A DNA stretch of 7,559 nt from Chloroflexota bacterium (GTDB lineage: Bacteria; Chloroflexota; Limnocylindria; Limnocylindrales; Limnocylindraceae). The notes beneath the pieces were generated by a model. The model was not told where the DNA came from and did no database searches. It was given only the letters and a program-made list of their open reading frames with translations. Positions 6,145 through 7,559 of the stretch are shown in pieces. Positions within the stretch are counted from its first letter, which is position 1. The number at the start of each line of letters is the position of its first letter. Location: assembly GCA_009692905.1 (NCBI GenBank), contig SHYI01000046.1, forward strand, positions 1 to 7,559. Reading direction: 5' to 3'. Both the position numbers and the translations under genes were made by a program.

Positions 6145-6900
6145 ATGCCGCAACACTTCCGCCCATCAGGCCCAACGCTCATCGCTGCCGCGCTCAGCGA
6201 GGAGCGCGCCGCCCTTGAGGCGCTCGCCACTGATCTGGTGCCGCACACACTGCCAGGACTTGTAGAGGGTGCACTGCTCATCGGCCACATCGACACACAC
6301 CCGGTCGCCCTGCTGCGCTGTGGCGTCGGCAAGGTCGCCTCGGTGGTTGCAGTCACCGCCGCCCTGGCAGTTGAGCCCCGCTGCGTGATCTCGGTCGGCT
6401 CCGCCGGCGCCCTGCATGCGGGATATCGCGTTGGCGACGTTCTACTCGCCGATGGCGTCTTGCAGCATGACTTTGCCGCAGCAGAGGCCGATGGCTTTCG
6501 ACTCTTCGGCTACGGCGCAGAAATTCCGTCGAAAGGCGACCCCCTACTCGTCGCCGATACCGAGCTCGTCACCGCAGCGTTTGATGCCGCCACACCAACA
6601 ACGACACGCCTTGGGATCAACCTCCGTCGTGGCCGCATCGCCACCGGCGACTGGTTTGTCGCCGACCAGAAGGTTCGCGATGCGATTGCCGCCCGCAGCT
6701 CAGCCGACCTCGTTGAGATGGAGGGGGCGGCCATTGCCTATGCGGCACGCACGCACGGCATCCCCTGGCTGGTGATCCGGAGCGTAAGCGACTCTGGTGA
6801 TGGCGAGGCCACGCTTAGCTTCTGGGAGTATCTCGCGCTCGCCTCAAAGAACGCCGCCGAGATTGTGCGCGCCATCCTGCCAGCGCTGGAGCGCCGCTAG
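6145..6900 (+). CDS. mtnN: 5'-methylthioadenosine/S-adenosylhomocysteine nucleosidase
   Basis: A 251-residue cytoplasmic enzyme of the PNP/UDP phosphorylase superfamily. It cleaves methylthioadenosine and S-adenosylhomocysteine to adenine and the thioribose or ribosyl-homocysteine, feeding methionine salvage and removing products that inhibit methyltransferases and polyamine synthesis. Residues matching the E. coli active site are present: Glu20 in ALSEER (for Glu12), VEMEGAAIAY with Glu193 (for Glu174), and IRSVSDSGDG with Asp216 (for Asp197). SVGSAGAL (83-90), QHDFAAAE with FGYGAEIPS (107-129) and ATGDWFVAD (166-174) also fit. There are about 8 more N-terminal residues than in E. coli; the ATG at 6145 is supported by TATCCT 6 nt upstream and by the absence of a nearby in-frame alternative. 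It could be a related nucleoside hydrolase such as futalosine hydrolase, but the QHD and FGY segments favour MtnN. Its stop overlaps that of murI. Confidence 0.9.
   Translation: MPQHFRPSGPTLIAAALSEERAALEALATDLVPHTLPGLVEGALLIGHIDTHPVALLRCGVGKVASVVAVTAALAVEPRCVISVGSAGALHAGYRVGDVLLADGVLQHDFAAAEADGFRLFGYGAEIPSKGDPLLVADTELVTAAFDAATPTTTRLGINLRRGRIATGDWFVADQKVRDAIAARSSADLVEMEGAAIAYAARTHGIPWLVIRSVSDSGDGEATLSFWEYLALASKNAAEIVRAILPALERR
6897..6900. other. Shared CTAG: overlapping stop codons of convergent mtnN and murI
   Basis: The plus-strand stop TAG (6898-6900) and the minus-strand stop TAG (6899-6897) lie within the self-complementary tetramer CTAG. The genes overlap by 4 bp, so neither transcript can end between them: any terminator must lie inside the opposite gene. 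Confidence 0.95.
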
Positions 6901-7559
6901 CTGCGCTTCGCCCCCAGCGTCATCTGCTGCGCGCGCGGTGCAGTCTCACCAAAGAGTCGGGTAGTAAGCGCATCAACCGCTGCAGGATCCCCTGTCGTGA
7001 AGATCTGATGCTCAGGGGCTATTGGCGCTGACGCTGGCGCGGAGTGTCCAAGGTGGCCGGGGTCGGCCGCCGTCCCGCGGCTCGATCCTGGAGCCTCAAG
7101 CCCATTCACCGCGATGATCTCTTGAAGAAAGCTTGCCGTTGCTGCGGCGGAATCAACCACAGCAATTGGGGCACCGAGCGCCGCATCAATTGCGCCGCGA
7201 ATCAGCGGGAAGTGGGTGCAACCAAGAAGCAGGGTGTCGATGCGTTCGCTCGGCTCACCAGCCAGCAACGGGTCAATCGCCGCATGGATGGCGTCGCTCA
7301 TCTCTTTCGTGTTCGTGAGACCTGACTCAATGAGTGGAACAAGTTCGGAGGCGGCTCGCTCAGTCACCCACGTGCCAGGGTTCTCGTCTTTGATGGCGGC
7401 AAAGTAGGCACGCGACCGAACGGTTGCAATGGTAGCCAACACGCCGACCCGGCCGGTGCGTGTCGCCAGTGCCGCCGCAGCCGCTCCCGGTCGGATCACA
7501 CCGATGATCGGCGTTGATGGGTGCCGCTCACGACGATGCTCGAGCGCGACGGCCGTCGC
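6897..7559 (-). CDS. murI: Glutamate racemase, N-terminus outside window
   Basis: The frame is open from the right edge to a TAG at 6897, giving 220 residues of an enzyme usually about 260-290 long. It interconverts L- and D-glutamate, supplying D-Glu for peptidoglycan. The visible part starts ATAVALEHRRE, the stretch that directly follows the first catalytic Cys (ACN) in this family, so that Cys, the N-terminal DSGxGG motif and the start codon lie just beyond 7559. The second catalytic Cys is in LLGCTHFPLIRG (codon 7218-7220). Other family segments are GVIRPGA, TRTGRVGVLAT, LVPLIESG, VDSAAATA and IFTTGDP. A Gly/Ala/Pro/Ser-rich stretch of about 30 residues (7011-7100) separates the last two and is longer than usual there. 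The GTG at 7499 should not be taken as the start, because homology continues upstream to the edge. It is convergent with mtnN. Confidence 0.93.
   Translation of the reverse strand, partial: ATAVALEHRRERHPSTPIIGVIRPGAAAAALATRTGRVGVLATIATVRSRAYFAAIKDENPGTWVTERAASELVPLIESGLTNTKEMSDAIHAAIDPLLAGEPSERIDTLLLGCTHFPLIRGAIDAALGAPIAVVDSAAATASFLQEIIAVNGLEAPGSSRGTAADPGHLGHSAPASAPIAPEHQIFTTGDPAAVDALTTRLFGETAPRAQQMTLGAKRS

Noticed and set aside
5412..6218. 268-codon open frame on the plus strand, antisense to the CapA-like gene
   Set aside because: Ser/Arg/Ala-rich translation with no motif; it lies wholly opposite a gene with intact catalytic motifs and is a GC-bias shadow.
6897..7499. Glutamate racemase starting at GTG 7499
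   Set aside because: The frame stays open to the window edge and the upstream 20 codons match MurI (ATAVALE...TPIIG), so the true start is outside.
1..7559. tRNA, rRNA, CRISPR array, insertion sequence, integrase, toxin-antitoxin or riboswitch
   Set aside because: Coding genes fill nearly the whole window; I saw no repeated spacers, terminal inverted repeats, structured-RNA signatures or mobile-element proteins.

Overview
The window reads as a compact, GC-rich bacterial chromosome with no phage, plasmid or mobile signature. It holds eight genes, and the strand changes at every gene except within one tandem pair. Almost no DNA is non-coding: the gaps are about 2, 60, 6, 70, 16 and 17 bp, and one pair of genes overlaps by 4 bp. 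Protein content fits a streamlined, Gram-positive-like or Chloroflexota-type lineage: a DivIC/FtsB-like division protein with a long C-terminal tail, a lipoprotein of the CapA family, and an actinobacterial-style tandem ALDH pair. Chloroflexota of the Limnocylindria kind is my best guess, but this is inference from protein flavour and compactness, not proof.

Layout, left to right: (1) the N-terminal 150 residues of an aldehyde dehydrogenase (1-450, minus, cut by the window edge), preceded by a complete second aldehyde dehydrogenase (453-2012, minus), forming a two-gene operon; (2) a divergent third aldehyde dehydrogenase of the gamma-aminobutyraldehyde type (2073-3605, plus); (3) a small septum-formation-initiator membrane protein (3612-4016, minus); (4) a very acidic protein of unknown function (4087-4503, plus); (5) a CapA-family lipoprotein (4520-6127, minus); (6) a 5'-methylthioadenosine/S-adenosylhomocysteine nucleosidase (6145-6900, plus); (7) glutamate racemase, N-terminus cut off by the right edge (6897-7559, minus).

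The genes do not form one pathway. The three aldehyde dehydrogenases suggest aldehyde or amine catabolism. DivIC and MurI serve division and peptidoglycan synthesis, and MtnN serves methionine and SAM salvage.

The most notable signal is in the promoters. All six genes that head a transcript within the window have a -10-like hexamer ending 6 or 7 nt before the start codon (five match TAnnnT; the sixth has a weak GAGACT backed by a TTGACG -35 at 17 bp). This is the arrangement expected for leaderless mRNAs. The only visible operon-internal gene has a Shine-Dalgarno sequence instead. At 6133-6139 a single symmetric heptamer, TATCCTA, can serve as -10 for both divergent genes, whose start codons lie exactly 18 bp apart. 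I see no new defence or mobile system here; promoter architecture and compaction are the unusual features.
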